Source: JANMZR01 sp040385875 (GTDB taxonomy: Bacteria; Bacteroidota; Bacteroidia; Cytophagales; Spirosomataceae). From it: a stretch of DNA of 64,000 nt. This document shows, in pieces, positions 17,237 through 26,501 of this stretch. The DNA is taken from the NCBI GenBank assembly GCA_040385875.1, contig JAZKGO010000001.1, positions 1 to 64,000 of the forward strand, read 5' to 3'. How positions within the stretch are numbered: position 1 is the first letter of the stretch; the number at the start of each line of letters is the position of its first letter. Under the pieces are notes generated by a model. The model worked only from the letters and a program-made list of their open reading frames with translations, had not been told where the DNA came from and ran no database searches. The translations under genes were made by a program, and so were the position numbers.

Positions 17237-17941
17237 ATGAGCAATTTCAAATCACTTAAACAAGAATGCTACGAAGCCAATATGCGGCTACCAAAGCTCG
17301 GTTTGGTGCTTTTTACATTCGGAAATGTAAGTGCGGTTGATAGGGAAAAAGCTGTTTTTGCTATTAAACCCTCTGGAGTGGATTACGATTTATTAAAGCC
17401 TGAAGACATCGTGATAATGGATTATGATGCCCAAGTGGTAGAAGGCAAAATGCGGCCTTCCTCCGATACCAAAACACATGCTCAATTATATAAAAACTGG
17501 GCGGACATCGGCGGGATTACTCATACCCATAGCACCTATGCAGTCGCTTGGGCTCAAGCTGGTTTGGACATTCCAATTTTTGGTACAACCCATGCCGATC
17601 ATACTCATCAAGACATTCCGTGTGCTACTGTACTTACTGATGAAATGATTAAAGGGGATTATGAATTTGAAACGGGCAACCAAATTTTTGATTGCTTTAA
17701 TGGAAAGGGGCTTTCGCATAAAGAAGTTGAAATGGTCCTTTTGCAAAATCATGGGCCTTTTACCTGGGGAAAAAATGCAGAAAAGTCCGTATACAATGCG
17801 GCAGTTTTAGAAGAAATTGCTCGAATGGCTTATTTGACTTTACAGATTAATCCGCTTACTCCAAGAATTAAGGATACGCTTCGATTGAAACATTTTGAAA
17901 GAAAACATGGTAAAAATGCCTATTATGGTCAAGGATGCTAA
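17237..17941 (+). CDS. araD: L-ribulose-5-phosphate 4-epimerase
   Basis: 234 residues, class II aldolase fold. Zinc ligands and catalytic groups match E. coli AraD: GGITHTHSTYAVAWAQAG (two metal His), FGTTHADHTHQDIPCA (catalytic Asp in the HAD motif), LQNHGPFTWG (third metal His) and the C-terminal KHGKNAYYGQ (catalytic Tyr region). It converts L-ribulose 5-phosphate to D-xylulose 5-phosphate, feeding the pentose phosphate pathway. The start follows the repeat by 3 bases, so its translation signals lie within repeat sequence. Confidence 0.96.
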   Translation: MSNFKSLKQECYEANMRLPKLGLVLFTFGNVSAVDREKAVFAIKPSGVDYDLLKPEDIVIMDYDAQVVEGKMRPSSDTKTHAQLYKNWADIGGITHTHSTYAVAWAQAGLDIPIFGTTHADHTHQDIPCATVLTDEMIKGDYEFETGNQIFDCFNGKGLSHKEVEMVLLQNHGPFTWGKNAEKSVYNAAVLEEIARMAYLTLQINPLTPRIKDTLRLKHFERKHGKNAYYGQGC

Positions 17942-18035
17942 AGCCCCCTAGCCCCCCGCTGACAACAAAATATAAATCGTAATTTTAATATTCATAACTC
18001 TAAACTCATAAATCACAACCAATAACCCAATACCT

Positions 18036-19694
18036 ATGACCTCTCTCGGCCTCGAAACCCTCGATTACGCTATCTTTTTGATTTATTTTGTAATAGTTTC
18101 AACTTATGGTTATTGGATTTACAAAAACAAGGGGAAAAAAACATCAGACAGTAAAGATTTTTTTCTAGCTGAAGGCTCCCTTACCTGGTGGGCAATTGGC
18201 GCTTCAATTATTGCATCCAATATTTCAGCCGAACAGTTCATCGGTATGAGTGGGCAGGCCTTTCAACTGGGAATAGCCATATCAGTTTATGAACTTTTAG
18301 GTGGGGTCTCGCTCATTATTGTGGCGGTATATTTCTTGCCAATGTACCTCAACAATAAGATATTCACCATGCCACAGTTTTTGGCAAAACGTTATGACGA
18401 CCGTCTAGCCACCATAATGGCAGTATTTTGGTTGTTTTTATACATTTTCGTAAACCTAACTTCTATCATTTATTTAGGTGGATTAAGCTTGGAAAAAATG
18501 ACAGGCTTTAGCTTTATGACTTGTGCTATTTTCTTGACAATTTTTGCCGTAATTATAACTTTAGGCGGCATGAAAGTGATCGGTTATACGGATGTAATAC
18601 AGGTTGTTTGCCTAATTTTTGGTGGCCTTGCCACTACCTATATTGCATTAGGATTATTGTCGGATAAAGTGGGCACAGGTGCTGGAATGTTTGAAGGGTT
18701 GAGCCTAATCGCACAAAAAGCCGATAGCCATTTACATATGATTTTTACACCCAATCAATACCAAGTGCATGATGGCAAAGGGGGCTTTATCGATGCTTAT
18801 CGTCAGTTGCCAGGCATCATGATGTTTATTATTGGAGGCCAATGGGTAAATAATTTAAACTATTTTGGCTGTAACCAATACATGACTCAACGGGCTTTGG
18901 GTGCCGATATCAATACCGCCAGAAAAGGAGTGCTTTTTGCTGCAGGTATGAAAATGCTCATGCCAATTATTGTGGTACTCCCAGGCCTAGCCGCATTTGT
19001 GCTTTTCCAGGAAAATGCCGATGCCAACATAGTAAATGGCATTACTCAAAATGGAATTGTAAAGCCTGATAACGCTTATCCAGTATTATTAAATTTACTT
19101 CCGGTTGGCTTAAAAGGATTGGCCTTCGCCGCCCTCACCGCTGCTATTGTGGCTTCTTTAGCTGGAAAAGCCAATAGTATTTCAACCATTTACGTTTTAG
19201 ATATTCATAAGAAGTTTTTCAATAAAAACATTACTGAAAAACAAACTGTTTGGACAGGCCGTTTGGTGATTGTAATTGCCTTTATTATTGCCTTGATAGT
19301 GAGCCCATTATTGGCTAATTTTGGTCAGGCATTTGAATATATTCAGGTGTATACGGGTTATATTTCGCCAGGTATTTTGAGTATATTTTTGTTAGGTTTT
19401 TTCTGGAAAAAAGCCACCGCCAATGGAGCTTTAACAGCGGCCATTTTAAGTATTGCTTTATCTGCGGTTATCGAGCAAATGTACCCAGACTTTCCATTTA
19501 TGAATCGTATGGGTGTCGTGTTCTGGATATGCTCGCTGGTACATATACTTATCAGCCTCATACAAGGCAAGGGCAAAGACAATGTAAATTCGTTTGAAGT
19601 ACGAAAAGAATGGTTTAAGGTCGATAAAATATTTGCCGTTGGTGCTCTTCTAATCATTACAATTTTTATTATTATTTATACAATCTTTTGGTAA
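18036..19694 (+). CDS. Sodium/solute symporter (SSS family), probable arabinose importer
   Basis: 552 residues, about 14 predicted membrane helices. SKDFFLAEGSLTWWAIGAS (near 46-64), NISAEQFIGMSGQAF and the signature WVNNLNYFGCNQYMTQRAL (about 272-290) closely resemble vSGLT-type Na+/galactose symporters. Located 94 bases after araD and 18 before the epimerase, it is the natural import step for the arabinose released outside the cell. Inner membrane. Substrate is inferred from context; a xylose or galactose carrier would look similar. A run of CCCCCTAGCCCCCC precedes the gene. Confidence 0.9.
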   Translation: MTSLGLETLDYAIFLIYFVIVSTYGYWIYKNKGKKTSDSKDFFLAEGSLTWWAIGASIIASNISAEQFIGMSGQAFQLGIAISVYELLGGVSLIIVAVYFLPMYLNNKIFTMPQFLAKRYDDRLATIMAVFWLFLYIFVNLTSIIYLGGLSLEKMTGFSFMTCAIFLTIFAVIITLGGMKVIGYTDVIQVVCLIFGGLATTYIALGLLSDKVGTGAGMFEGLSLIAQKADSHLHMIFTPNQYQVHDGKGGFIDAYRQLPGIMMFIIGGQWVNNLNYFGCNQYMTQRALGADINTARKGVLFAAGMKMLMPIIVVLPGLAAFVLFQENADANIVNGITQNGIVKPDNAYPVLLNLLPVGLKGLAFAALTAAIVASLAGKANSISTIYVLDIHKKFFNKNITEKQTVWTGRLVIVIAFIIALIVSPLLANFGQAFEYIQVYTGYISPGILSIFLLGFFWKKATANGALTAAILSIALSAVIEQMYPDFPFMNRMGVVFWICSLVHILISLIQGKGKDNVNSFEVRKEWFKVDKIFAVGALLIITIFIIIYTIFW

Positions 19695-19712
19695 TTTTTT
19701 AATCTTATAAAA

Positions 19713-20873
19713 ATGTTTTTAAAATCAAGTGCCTTACTAATGATCTGTATTATAGCTTTGCAAAGCTGTAATACCAAACAATCAGAAACTAGTCAAACAA
19801 TCGATTCAACTGTGAATAAAATAGAAAAAACCTCTTTCGGGACCTTACCTGATGGCCAAATAGCTTCCGTTTTTCATCTTAAAAATAGCAATGGAATGCA
19901 AGTGGATATATCCAACTATGGTGGCACAATAGTGAACTGGACAGCCCCCGATAAAAATGGAAAATTTGAAAATATCACTTTGGCATGCGATTCGTTGGCT
20001 GGCTATTTGAAAGGCGTTCCCTATTTTGGCGCTTTGATTGGCCGTTATGGCAATAGAATTGCTAAAGGCAAATTTTCTTTAGGTGGTAAAGATTATACGC
20101 TGGCTCAAAATAATGGAGTAAATGGGCTGCATGGTGGTAAAAAAGGTTTCGACAAAGTACTCTGGACAGCCACTCCTACAGATGGAGAAGAGCCGCAACT
20201 GAAACTCAATTATACCGCTGCCGATGGCGAAGAAGGGTATCCTGGCAAATTGGAGGTGGAAGTGGTATATACTTTGCAAAAAGACAATTCCCTAAAGATT
20301 GATTATAAAGCAAATACGGACAAAACTACTGTTATAAACCTCACTAATCACTCCTATTTTAACCTTTCGGCTGATATGAATAAAGATATTCTTGACCACG
20401 AAGTAACGCTCAATGCCAATCGATTTTTGCCTATAGATGAAACTTTGATTCCGACAGGAGAGCTAAAGTCTGTTACTGGAACACCTTTTGATTTTACCAA
20501 AACCAATAAAATAGGTGCAAGAATCAATGATGCAGAAGACATTCAAATCAAATATGGAAAAGGTTATGACCATTGCTGGGTTTTGACCGACTCCTCATCC
20601 CAATTGAAAAATGTAGCTTCCGTTTATGAGGCCAATTCTGGACGATTTTTAGAAGTTTTCACCACAGAACCTGCCATTCAATTTTATACTGGAAATTTCT
20701 TGGATGGTACTATTACAGGAAAAGGAGGCATTATTTACAAAAATAGATCGGGGCTTTGTTTGGAAACACAACATTATCCAAATTCCCCTAATCAGTCGCC
20801 GTTTCCGACTACTGTTTTGAAGCCAAATGAAACGTATCAAACCACAACTGTATATAAGTTTTCAGTAAAATAA
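19713..20873 (+). CDS. galM: Aldose 1-epimerase, lipoprotein form
   Basis: 386 residues starting with a lipoprotein signal; the lipobox LQSC puts the lipidated Cys at 19. GalM-type motifs are RYGNRIAKGKF, NGLHGGKKGFDKVLW, NLTNHSYFNL (catalytic His) and GLCLETQHYPNSPNQSPFP (catalytic Glu). It interconverts alpha and beta anomers of aldoses. Anchored in the envelope, it would prepare released arabinose for the upstream symporter. A close paralogue lies at 37429-38589. Confidence 0.93.
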   Translation: MFLKSSALLMICIIALQSCNTKQSETSQTIDSTVNKIEKTSFGTLPDGQIASVFHLKNSNGMQVDISNYGGTIVNWTAPDKNGKFENITLACDSLAGYLKGVPYFGALIGRYGNRIAKGKFSLGGKDYTLAQNNGVNGLHGGKKGFDKVLWTATPTDGEEPQLKLNYTAADGEEGYPGKLEVEVVYTLQKDNSLKIDYKANTDKTTVINLTNHSYFNLSADMNKDILDHEVTLNANRFLPIDETLIPTGELKSVTGTPFDFTKTNKIGARINDAEDIQIKYGKGYDHCWVLTDSSSQLKNVASVYEANSGRFLEVFTTEPAIQFYTGNFLDGTITGKGGIIYKNRSGLCLETQHYPNSPNQSPFPTTVLKPNETYQTTTVYKFSVK

Positions 20874-20909
20874 AAGTAGATTTTTGGGAAATTAGGTTAG
20901 TTGGTTAGG

Positions 20910-21620
20910 CTAACCTTCTATTTTAACAAGGGCATTTCCTCGTAAAACTGGAACGACATTGTATTTATTTTTCTCCAAACAAAATATTATATCTTTCTGA
21001 ATACCAAGGCGTTGGAGTCTTTTCACATGTGATGAACTGGCTACGGCTGATACTAGTTTGTCTTTTTTTAGCACATATAGTTTTTGCGCCATCATAGCGG
21101 TGTCTTCAGCAATGATGTAATCATCTTTCAGGAAATCTACCAATGCCCCAGCGAATAAGGTATCTTCCAAATTGGGCTTACCTTTCCAGCCTGCACAATG
21201 AATCAGCACATCATAGGGCTGGGTTTTTAGATAATTTGAGATGGCTTCCAAATTCAAAAAGGCCCCCACTAAAACTTTTACTGCAGACTTTGATTTAGTA
21301 ATGGCCAGCGTGCCATTGGTTGTGGTCATGGCAATTGTTTTGCCAGCAAGGTAAGGCTCCATATAACTAAAGGGCGAGTTGTCCAAGTCAAAGCCCTCAA
21401 TTTTGTGCGCATCTCGCTCAGCAGCTGCCAAATAACCCATTGATTGGTATTGTGCACATTCCTCCACTTTTGCGACAGGGATAATGCTACCCACCCCATG
21501 TGCAAATGCGGTAACCATACAAGAGGTGGCTCTAAATATATCCACCACAACTACAATCGAATTTTCTAATGGGTATAAATGGATTAATTCAGGGCTTAGG
21601 CAAACGTCTATTTGTTTCAT
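20910..21620 (-). CDS. comB: 2-phosphosulfolactate phosphatase-like protein
   Basis: 236 residues, ComB family: VVVDIFRATSCMVTAFAHG (metal and phosphate-binding Asp at 26-27), AERDAHKIEGFDLDNSP, AMTTTNGTLAI and HCAGWKGKPNLEDTLFAGALVD. In methanogens ComB dephosphorylates 2-phosphosulfolactate in coenzyme M synthesis. No comA, comC or other sulfonate genes are near. Homologues occur in many bacteria that make no coenzyme M; a link to sulfonate or sulfonolipid metabolism is possible but not shown here. Convergent with the ara operon. Confidence 0.88.
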   Translation of the reverse strand: MKQIDVCLSPELIHLYPLENSIVVVVDIFRATSCMVTAFAHGVGSIIPVAKVEECAQYQSMGYLAAAERDAHKIEGFDLDNSPFSYMEPYLAGKTIAMTTTNGTLAITKSKSAVKVLVGAFLNLEAISNYLKTQPYDVLIHCAGWKGKPNLEDTLFAGALVDFLKDDYIIAEDTAMMAQKLYVLKKDKLVSAVASSSHVKRLQRLGIQKDIIFCLEKNKYNVVPVLRGNALVKIEG

Positions 21621-21741
21621 TGAGGACAGAAATAGTGATTTATTTAAAGTAAAAGGATAGTAAAAAAAGCAATTTTCTTTTGGCCATCTTTATGGGAATA
21701 ACAAAAACTAAAATTTTTACAAATTTATAGAATTTAGGCTT

Positions 21742-21749
21742 TAATTTTG
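21742..21749 (+). promoter_or_regulatory. Possible -7 element TAATTTTG before nuoD
   Basis: An exact TAnnTTTG match only 5 bases before the GTG start of nuoD. Without a clear TTG 17-23 bases upstream, it would imply a nearly leaderless mRNA or a chance match. Confidence 0.25.
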
Positions 21750-21753
21750 AGTC

Positions 21754-22968
21754 GTGAACAAAATTCAACATATTTCTTCCACAGAAAACTTTCATCTCTC
21801 TGATCCCAATACCTATCAATTGGCGAATCTGAAGTCGGAAGAAATGGTGCTTTCATTAGGGCCGCAGCACCCTTCAACCCATGGAGTGTTAAGAATGGAG
21901 GTTATTTCAGATGGTGAATTGATTGTGGATGTTGTGCCTCATTTGGGCTTTTTACATCGCTGTTTTGAAAAACATGCCGAAGCTTTGCCATTTAATCAAA
22001 TCATCCCTTATGTGGATCGGATGGATTATGTGGCTTCCATGAACTCCGAGCATGCTTATGTGATGGGGGTAGAAAAAATGTTAGGAATTGATAAGGAATT
22101 ACCTAAACGTGTTGAATATATCCGAGTTTTAGTGGCAGAAATGAATCGGCTCGCCTCCCATTTTGTGGCCATTGGTACTTATGGCTTGGATATTGGCGCT
22201 TATACCTCTTTTCTATGGCTCATGCGTGACCGTGAGCACATTCAACGTATGCTTGAATGGGTTTCAGGCGCTCGTATGCTTTACAATTATATTTGGATTG
22301 GCGGCCTTTTTTATGATTTGCCAGTCGGCTTTGAAGAGCGCTGTTCAGAATTTATCAAATATCTTAAACCAAAACTCAAAGAAGTAAAAGAGATCTTAGT
22401 CGAAAACAAAATATTTATCCAGCGAACCGCCAATGTAGGGGTACTCCCAATGGATTTAGCTATTTCATATGGTTGTACAGGTCCCGTTTTAAGGGGATCA
22501 GGCTTAAAATTTGACTTGAGAAAAGTCGACGGCTATTCAGTTTATCCAGAACTGGATTTTGACATTCCTGTTGGGAAAGGCGAAATGGGTAAAACTGGCG
22601 ACTGTTGGGATAGAAATTATGTAAGGGTGCTGGAATGTGATGAATCCATAAAAATAATTGAGCAATGTTTAGCCAGACTGACAAGTGATTTAAAAAGAAC
22701 ACAAGATTTTGATCCTCAGGCATTTGTACCTAAAAAAATCAGGCCCGCTGCCATGGATTTCTATTGCCGGGCAGAGAACCCAAAAGGAGAGTTGGGTTAT
22801 TTTTTCAGAACAGACGGTCGATCTGACATACCTGTGAGGCTCAAAGCAAGAGCCTGTTCCTTTCATAATTTATCGGTAATACCGGCCATCAGCAAAGGTG
22901 CCATGTTGGCAGATTTGGTGGCGATTATTGGCTCCATGGATTTGGTAATGGGCGAAGTGGATCGATGA
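21754..22968 (+). CDS. nuoD: NADH-quinone oxidoreductase subunit D
   Basis: 404 residues with a GTG start; a TGA lies two codons upstream, and the next ATG at 21844 would remove the N-terminal extension normal for the family. The 49-kDa-subunit motifs are present: LSLGPQHPSTHGVLRMEV, HRCFEKHAEALPFNQIIPYVDRMDYV, GCTGPVLRGSG, YDLPVGFEERC and a C-terminal GSMDLVMGEVDR. NuoD lines the quinone pocket of complex I in the membrane arm junction. No other nuo gene is adjacent: comB lies before it and a transposase after, so this copy is separated from the rest of complex I. Confidence 0.93.
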   Translation: MNKIQHISSTENFHLSDPNTYQLANLKSEEMVLSLGPQHPSTHGVLRMEVISDGELIVDVVPHLGFLHRCFEKHAEALPFNQIIPYVDRMDYVASMNSEHAYVMGVEKMLGIDKELPKRVEYIRVLVAEMNRLASHFVAIGTYGLDIGAYTSFLWLMRDREHIQRMLEWVSGARMLYNYIWIGGLFYDLPVGFEERCSEFIKYLKPKLKEVKEILVENKIFIQRTANVGVLPMDLAISYGCTGPVLRGSGLKFDLRKVDGYSVYPELDFDIPVGKGEMGKTGDCWDRNYVRVLECDESIKIIEQCLARLTSDLKRTQDFDPQAFVPKKIRPAAMDFYCRAENPKGELGYFFRTDGRSDIPVRLKARACSFHNLSVIPAISKGAMLADLVAIIGSMDLVMGEVDR

Positions 22969-22973
22969 ATAAC

Positions 22974-23006
22974 AAAGTTGCCAACTTTCAAAAAGTTGGC
23001 AACTTT
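22974..23006. repeat. REP-like hairpin, copy 1
   Basis: Perfect 15-base arms AAAGTTGCCAACTTT (22974-22988) and AAAGTTGGCAACTTT (22992-23006) with a 3-base loop. It lies immediately after nuoD and 50 bases before the RAYT start. Copy 2 repeats both arms exactly. Confidence 0.85.
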
Positions 23007-23055
23007 TGTGCTACAACCAATCAATCATTTAGGCAAGAACCCAGTTTTTAAAAAA

Positions 23056-23721
23056 ATGGCAAAAACAGAACACTATTTTACAAAATTTGAAGAGAAAGAA
23101 TTTTATCACGTTTATAATAGAACAGTAGATAAAAGTCCATTATTTGCTAATCAAGGGAATTATGTTTATTTCTTGCATCGATTAGATTTTTATCTATCTG
23201 ATTTTATAAATGTTTATACCTACTGCTTATTAGGTAACCATTTTCACTTGCTAATTGAGATTAAGGAAGAGATTTCAATTAGGGCTAATATTTTAAAATT
23301 TGAATTTGAAAATCCTAATAAGATACTTTCAAAAAAATCAAATAAATTTGCCAATGACAAATTAGTTCATGACATAGTAAGCCATCAATTTAAGAAATTT
23401 TTTCAGTCTTATTCTATGTCTTTTAACAAACAGCAAAATAGAATCGGCACATTATTTCAAAAACCATTTAAGAGGGCGATTGTTGATGATAATAATTATT
23501 TTACAAATTTGATCCAATATATACATCAGAACCCACAAAAACATGGAATAATTGATGATTTTAGAAATTATGAATGGAGTTCTTATCAAAGAATATTATT
23601 GGAAAAGCCTACTAAACTATTTAAAAATCAAGTAATTAGCTGGTTTGGAAATAAACAAGAATATATCAATTTCCACAATAATTTTATAGCCCTTCCTGAT
23701 AATTTATATTTGGGGGATTAG
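23056..23721 (+). CDS. REP-associated tyrosine transposase (RAYT)
   Basis: 221 residues from the ATG at 23056; the longer frame from 22978 would translate the hairpin and is rejected. This is the IS200/IS605-like Y1 fold: metal-binding HFH at 62-64 in CLLGNHFHLLIEI and the catalytic Tyr155 in QYIHQNP, plus VYNRTVDKSPLF near the N-terminus. RAYTs are single-copy domesticated relatives of TnpA that bind and cleave REP hairpins. The gene is flanked at 50 and 33 bases by two near-identical hairpins that are probably its substrates. Confidence 0.92.
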   Translation: MAKTEHYFTKFEEKEFYHVYNRTVDKSPLFANQGNYVYFLHRLDFYLSDFINVYTYCLLGNHFHLLIEIKEEISIRANILKFEFENPNKILSKKSNKFANDKLVHDIVSHQFKKFFQSYSMSFNKQQNRIGTLFQKPFKRAIVDDNNYFTNLIQYIHQNPQKHGIIDDFRNYEWSSYQRILLEKPTKLFKNQVISWFGNKQEYINFHNNFIALPDNLYLGD

Positions 23722-23753
23722 AAGGTTTTTCTTAAAAAACTGATTTCAGATCA

Positions 23754-23787
23754 AAAGTTGCCAACTTTCTAAAAAGTTGGCAACTTT
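23754..23787. repeat. REP-like hairpin, copy 2
   Basis: The same 15-base arms as copy 1 (23754-23768 and 23773-23787) with a 4-base loop CTAA, 33 bases after the RAYT stop and in the same orientation as copy 1. Confidence 0.85.
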
Positions 23788-23821
23788 AAGTTCAAACAAC
23801 TAACTTTCGATAAAATAAAAA

Positions 23822-24346
23822 ATGTTCAAACTAGACCCTCATAAAGATTATCCACGAAAACTAGAATCCAAAGCCGTAATTCGGTTTCAGGATTGTGACC
23901 CTTTGAAGCATTTGAATAATGCCAAATATTTTGACTATTTTTTCAATGCCAGAGAAGATCAAGTAGCCGAAATCTATCAATTTGACCCTAATGATTATTT
24001 TGTCCATAATCATACTTCTTGGGTGGTGTATAATCACCAAATTGCCTATTTGAATTCCGCTAAAGTAAGTGAATGGATCAATATTTTTTCGTCGGTTGTT
24101 TTTTACAATGAAAATACTAAAATCACGGAATTTGTGATGACCGATTTAGACAAAAAAGTATTGAAATGTGTGCTTTGGACCACCTCAAAATACATCAATA
24201 CCGATACTGGTACCAAAACAAATCATGAGCCCGAGATTATGAATTATCTAAACAGAATTGCTACACAAGGTATTGATATGCAAGAAGTTACATTTGCAAG
24301 TCGATTGAAAATAATCAAAAAAGAATTGCAAGAGGGAACTTTTTAA
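23822..24346 (+). CDS. Acyl-CoA thioesterase, hotdog fold
   Basis: 174 residues of the 4-hydroxybenzoyl-CoA thioesterase family. VIRFQDCDPLKHLNNAKYFDYFFNARED (about 19-46) holds the D-x-D-x-x-x-H-x-N-N active-site motif, followed by WVVYNHQIAYLNSAKVSEWI. It hydrolyses acyl-CoA thioesters in the cytosol. The natural acyl group is not readable. It starts 35 bases after REP-like copy 2. Confidence 0.85.
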   Translation: MFKLDPHKDYPRKLESKAVIRFQDCDPLKHLNNAKYFDYFFNAREDQVAEIYQFDPNDYFVHNHTSWVVYNHQIAYLNSAKVSEWINIFSSVVFYNENTKITEFVMTDLDKKVLKCVLWTTSKYINTDTGTKTNHEPEIMNYLNRIATQGIDMQEVTFASRLKIIKKELQEGTF

Positions 24347-24351
24347 ATTTG
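24344..24351 (+). promoter_or_regulatory. Possible -7 element TAAATTTG for the S9 peptidase
   Basis: Exact TAnnTTTG overlapping the thioesterase stop codon, with TTG at 24326-24328 (15-base spacing, shorter than the usual 17-23). It would give an 85-base leader. Confidence 0.35.
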
Positions 24352-24442
24352 TTGAATCTATTTATTTATACTGAACCTGGCCCATAAAGAGGACTAAAAA
24401 ATTACAATTACACTTCAAAAAATTAACAAAACATCTCAAACT

Positions 24443-26488
24443 ATGAAATCCAAGTTTTTACAACTATTCGTCTTATTTTTTATAAGTAATCTATCTTTTG
24501 CCCAAACAAAACGTACCATCACTCATGAAGACCTCATCGCAATGAAGCGAGTAGGTGTGCCAGTACTGAGTCCTGATGGCAAGCAAGTGATTTTTAGTGT
24601 TTTGGAGACTTCCTACAATGAAAAAGATAATCAAAATGACCTTTGGATAGTTCCTACAGATGGGTCAGAAAAGCCCCGAAAATTGACCGCCATGAAAGCG
24701 GGAGAGTCTGATTATAGTTGGAGTCCAGATGGAAAATATATTTCATTTGTTGCAAAAAGAGATACTGATGAGGAAGCACAAATTTATTTATTGAATATGC
24801 AAGGTGGTGAAGCTCAAAGATTTACCAATTTGAATTCGGGAGCTTCTACACCGAAATGGAGCCCAGATGGTAAGCAAATACTTTTTCAATCGCAAGTTTA
24901 TATAGGAGCCTTTTCTGACTCAACTTTTAAGAAAATAGCAGACGTCAAAAAAAATCAAAAGTACAAAGCAAGAGTATATGAAACCTACCCTATCAGAAAT
25001 TTTGATAAGTGGATCGACGAAAAACAAACACATTTATTTGTTCAAAATATTGACTCAAAGCAAGCAACAGACCTGTTTCAAAAGATAGACATGTGCAAAT
25101 CAGTCGCTTTTAAATTGGGTGGAAGTACATGGGCTGATAACAGCGAGATAGTATTTGCTGCCAGTGTCGACTCAAATTCAACCGGAAAATATCTAGAAAC
25201 CCAACTTTTTAAAATCTCAAAAAGTGGAGGTGTGGAAAGCCAAATTACAAAAGGACCTGCCATTTATTCCAACCCAAAAATAAGTGAAGATGGAAAATTT
25301 CTATTTTGTGAGAGCTATTTACCCGCCTATAAAATGTATTTTTTGGAGAAAATTACCAGATTCGATTGGCCAAACCTCACCAATAAAATAGAATTGAATG
25401 CAAAAATAGATCGGCCTGTGGTTAATTATAAAATAAATCAAAATGGCGGGATTTTGGCTACGATTGAGGACAAAGGAAATAACAAAATCTATACCTTAAA
25501 CCAAATTGATAATATACCAATAACTACTTCAACAAAAGGCAATTATAGCAATATTTCAGAGGAAATGGGAGTAAAAATTGCCTCCTATGAATCGGTGGTA
25601 CAACCACCTGAAATTGTAAGAATAAATGCTGATGGTAGCCATCTATTTTTAACCAATTTCAATGAAAATCTATTAAAAAGTTTGGATATGAACGATGTTC
25701 AAATTATTTGGACAAAGGCAAAAAATGGCAAAAATATTCGCAGTATGATTACCAAGCCAGCTCATTTTGATCCAGCCAAAAAGTATCCTCTTGTTGTTTT
25801 GATGCATGGTGGGCCAAGTATGGCCTATACTGAAAGTTTCGGCTATCGATGGCAACCAAACCTCATTGCTGGCGATGATTTTGTGGTGATTATGACCGAC
25901 TATACTGGCTCAACAGGCTATGGCGAAAAGTTTGCCCAAGATATTCAATTTGACCCATTTAAAGGACCCGCTGAGGAAATTCAAGAAGCCGCCTCAGATG
26001 CCATAAAACGTTTTTCGTATATTGATGGAAGTCGGCAGGCAGCCTCAGGAGCATCCTATGGTGGCCATTTGGCTAATTGGTTGCAAGCAACTACCAGCCA
26101 TTATAAGTGCTTAATTTCACATGCTGGTTTGGTAAATTCCGTGTCGCAGTGGGGCACCTCAGATGGTGTTTTTAATCGTGAGGTAATGAATGGTGGAGTG
26201 CCTTGGGAAAATTCGAAAACATGGAAAGAGCAAAATCCTTACAATTTTGCAAATAATTTCAAAACCCCAATTTTATTGACTGTTGGAGAAAACGATTTTC
26301 GAGTACCAATCAATAATACCATTGAAAATTACCATATTCTACAAAGAAAGAAAATCCCAAGTCGCTTGGTTGTATTCCCTGAAGAAAACCATTGGATTTT
26401 GAAGCCCGAAAACAGTCGATTCCACTACAAGGAAGTGAAAGATTGGTTGAAGAAATGGCTAATTGTGGCGAAATACAAAATAGATTAA
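24443..26488 (+). CDS. Exported S9 family serine peptidase
   Basis: 681 residues with signal peptide about 1-20 (SFA-Q). An N-terminal WD40-like propeller (about 30-400, repeated SPDGKxxxF motifs such as VLSPDGKQVIFSVLE and WSPDGKYISF) precedes a C-terminal alpha/beta-hydrolase domain with Ser538 in GASYGGHLANW, Asp618 in GENDFRVP and His650 in EENHWI. This is the dipeptidyl/acylaminoacyl peptidase design, cutting short peptides in the periplasm. A monocistronic gene by spacing; a REP-like hairpin follows it. Confidence 0.92.
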   Translation: MKSKFLQLFVLFFISNLSFAQTKRTITHEDLIAMKRVGVPVLSPDGKQVIFSVLETSYNEKDNQNDLWIVPTDGSEKPRKLTAMKAGESDYSWSPDGKYISFVAKRDTDEEAQIYLLNMQGGEAQRFTNLNSGASTPKWSPDGKQILFQSQVYIGAFSDSTFKKIADVKKNQKYKARVYETYPIRNFDKWIDEKQTHLFVQNIDSKQATDLFQKIDMCKSVAFKLGGSTWADNSEIVFAASVDSNSTGKYLETQLFKISKSGGVESQITKGPAIYSNPKISEDGKFLFCESYLPAYKMYFLEKITRFDWPNLTNKIELNAKIDRPVVNYKINQNGGILATIEDKGNNKIYTLNQIDNIPITTSTKGNYSNISEEMGVKIASYESVVQPPEIVRINADGSHLFLTNFNENLLKSLDMNDVQIIWTKAKNGKNIRSMITKPAHFDPAKKYPLVVLMHGGPSMAYTESFGYRWQPNLIAGDDFVVIMTDYTGSTGYGEKFAQDIQFDPFKGPAEEIQEAASDAIKRFSYIDGSRQAASGASYGGHLANWLQATTSHYKCLISHAGLVNSVSQWGTSDGVFNREVMNGGVPWENSKTWKEQNPYNFANNFKTPILLTVGENDFRVPINNTIENYHILQRKKIPSRLVVFPEENHWILKPENSRFHYKEVKDWLKKWLIVAKYKID

Positions 26489-26501
26489 ACTTGAAATTGT
26501 A

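Noticed and set aside
22978..23055. Longer start for the RAYT gene
   Set aside because: The extension translates the REP-like hairpin. The conserved domain begins at MAKTEHYF (23056).
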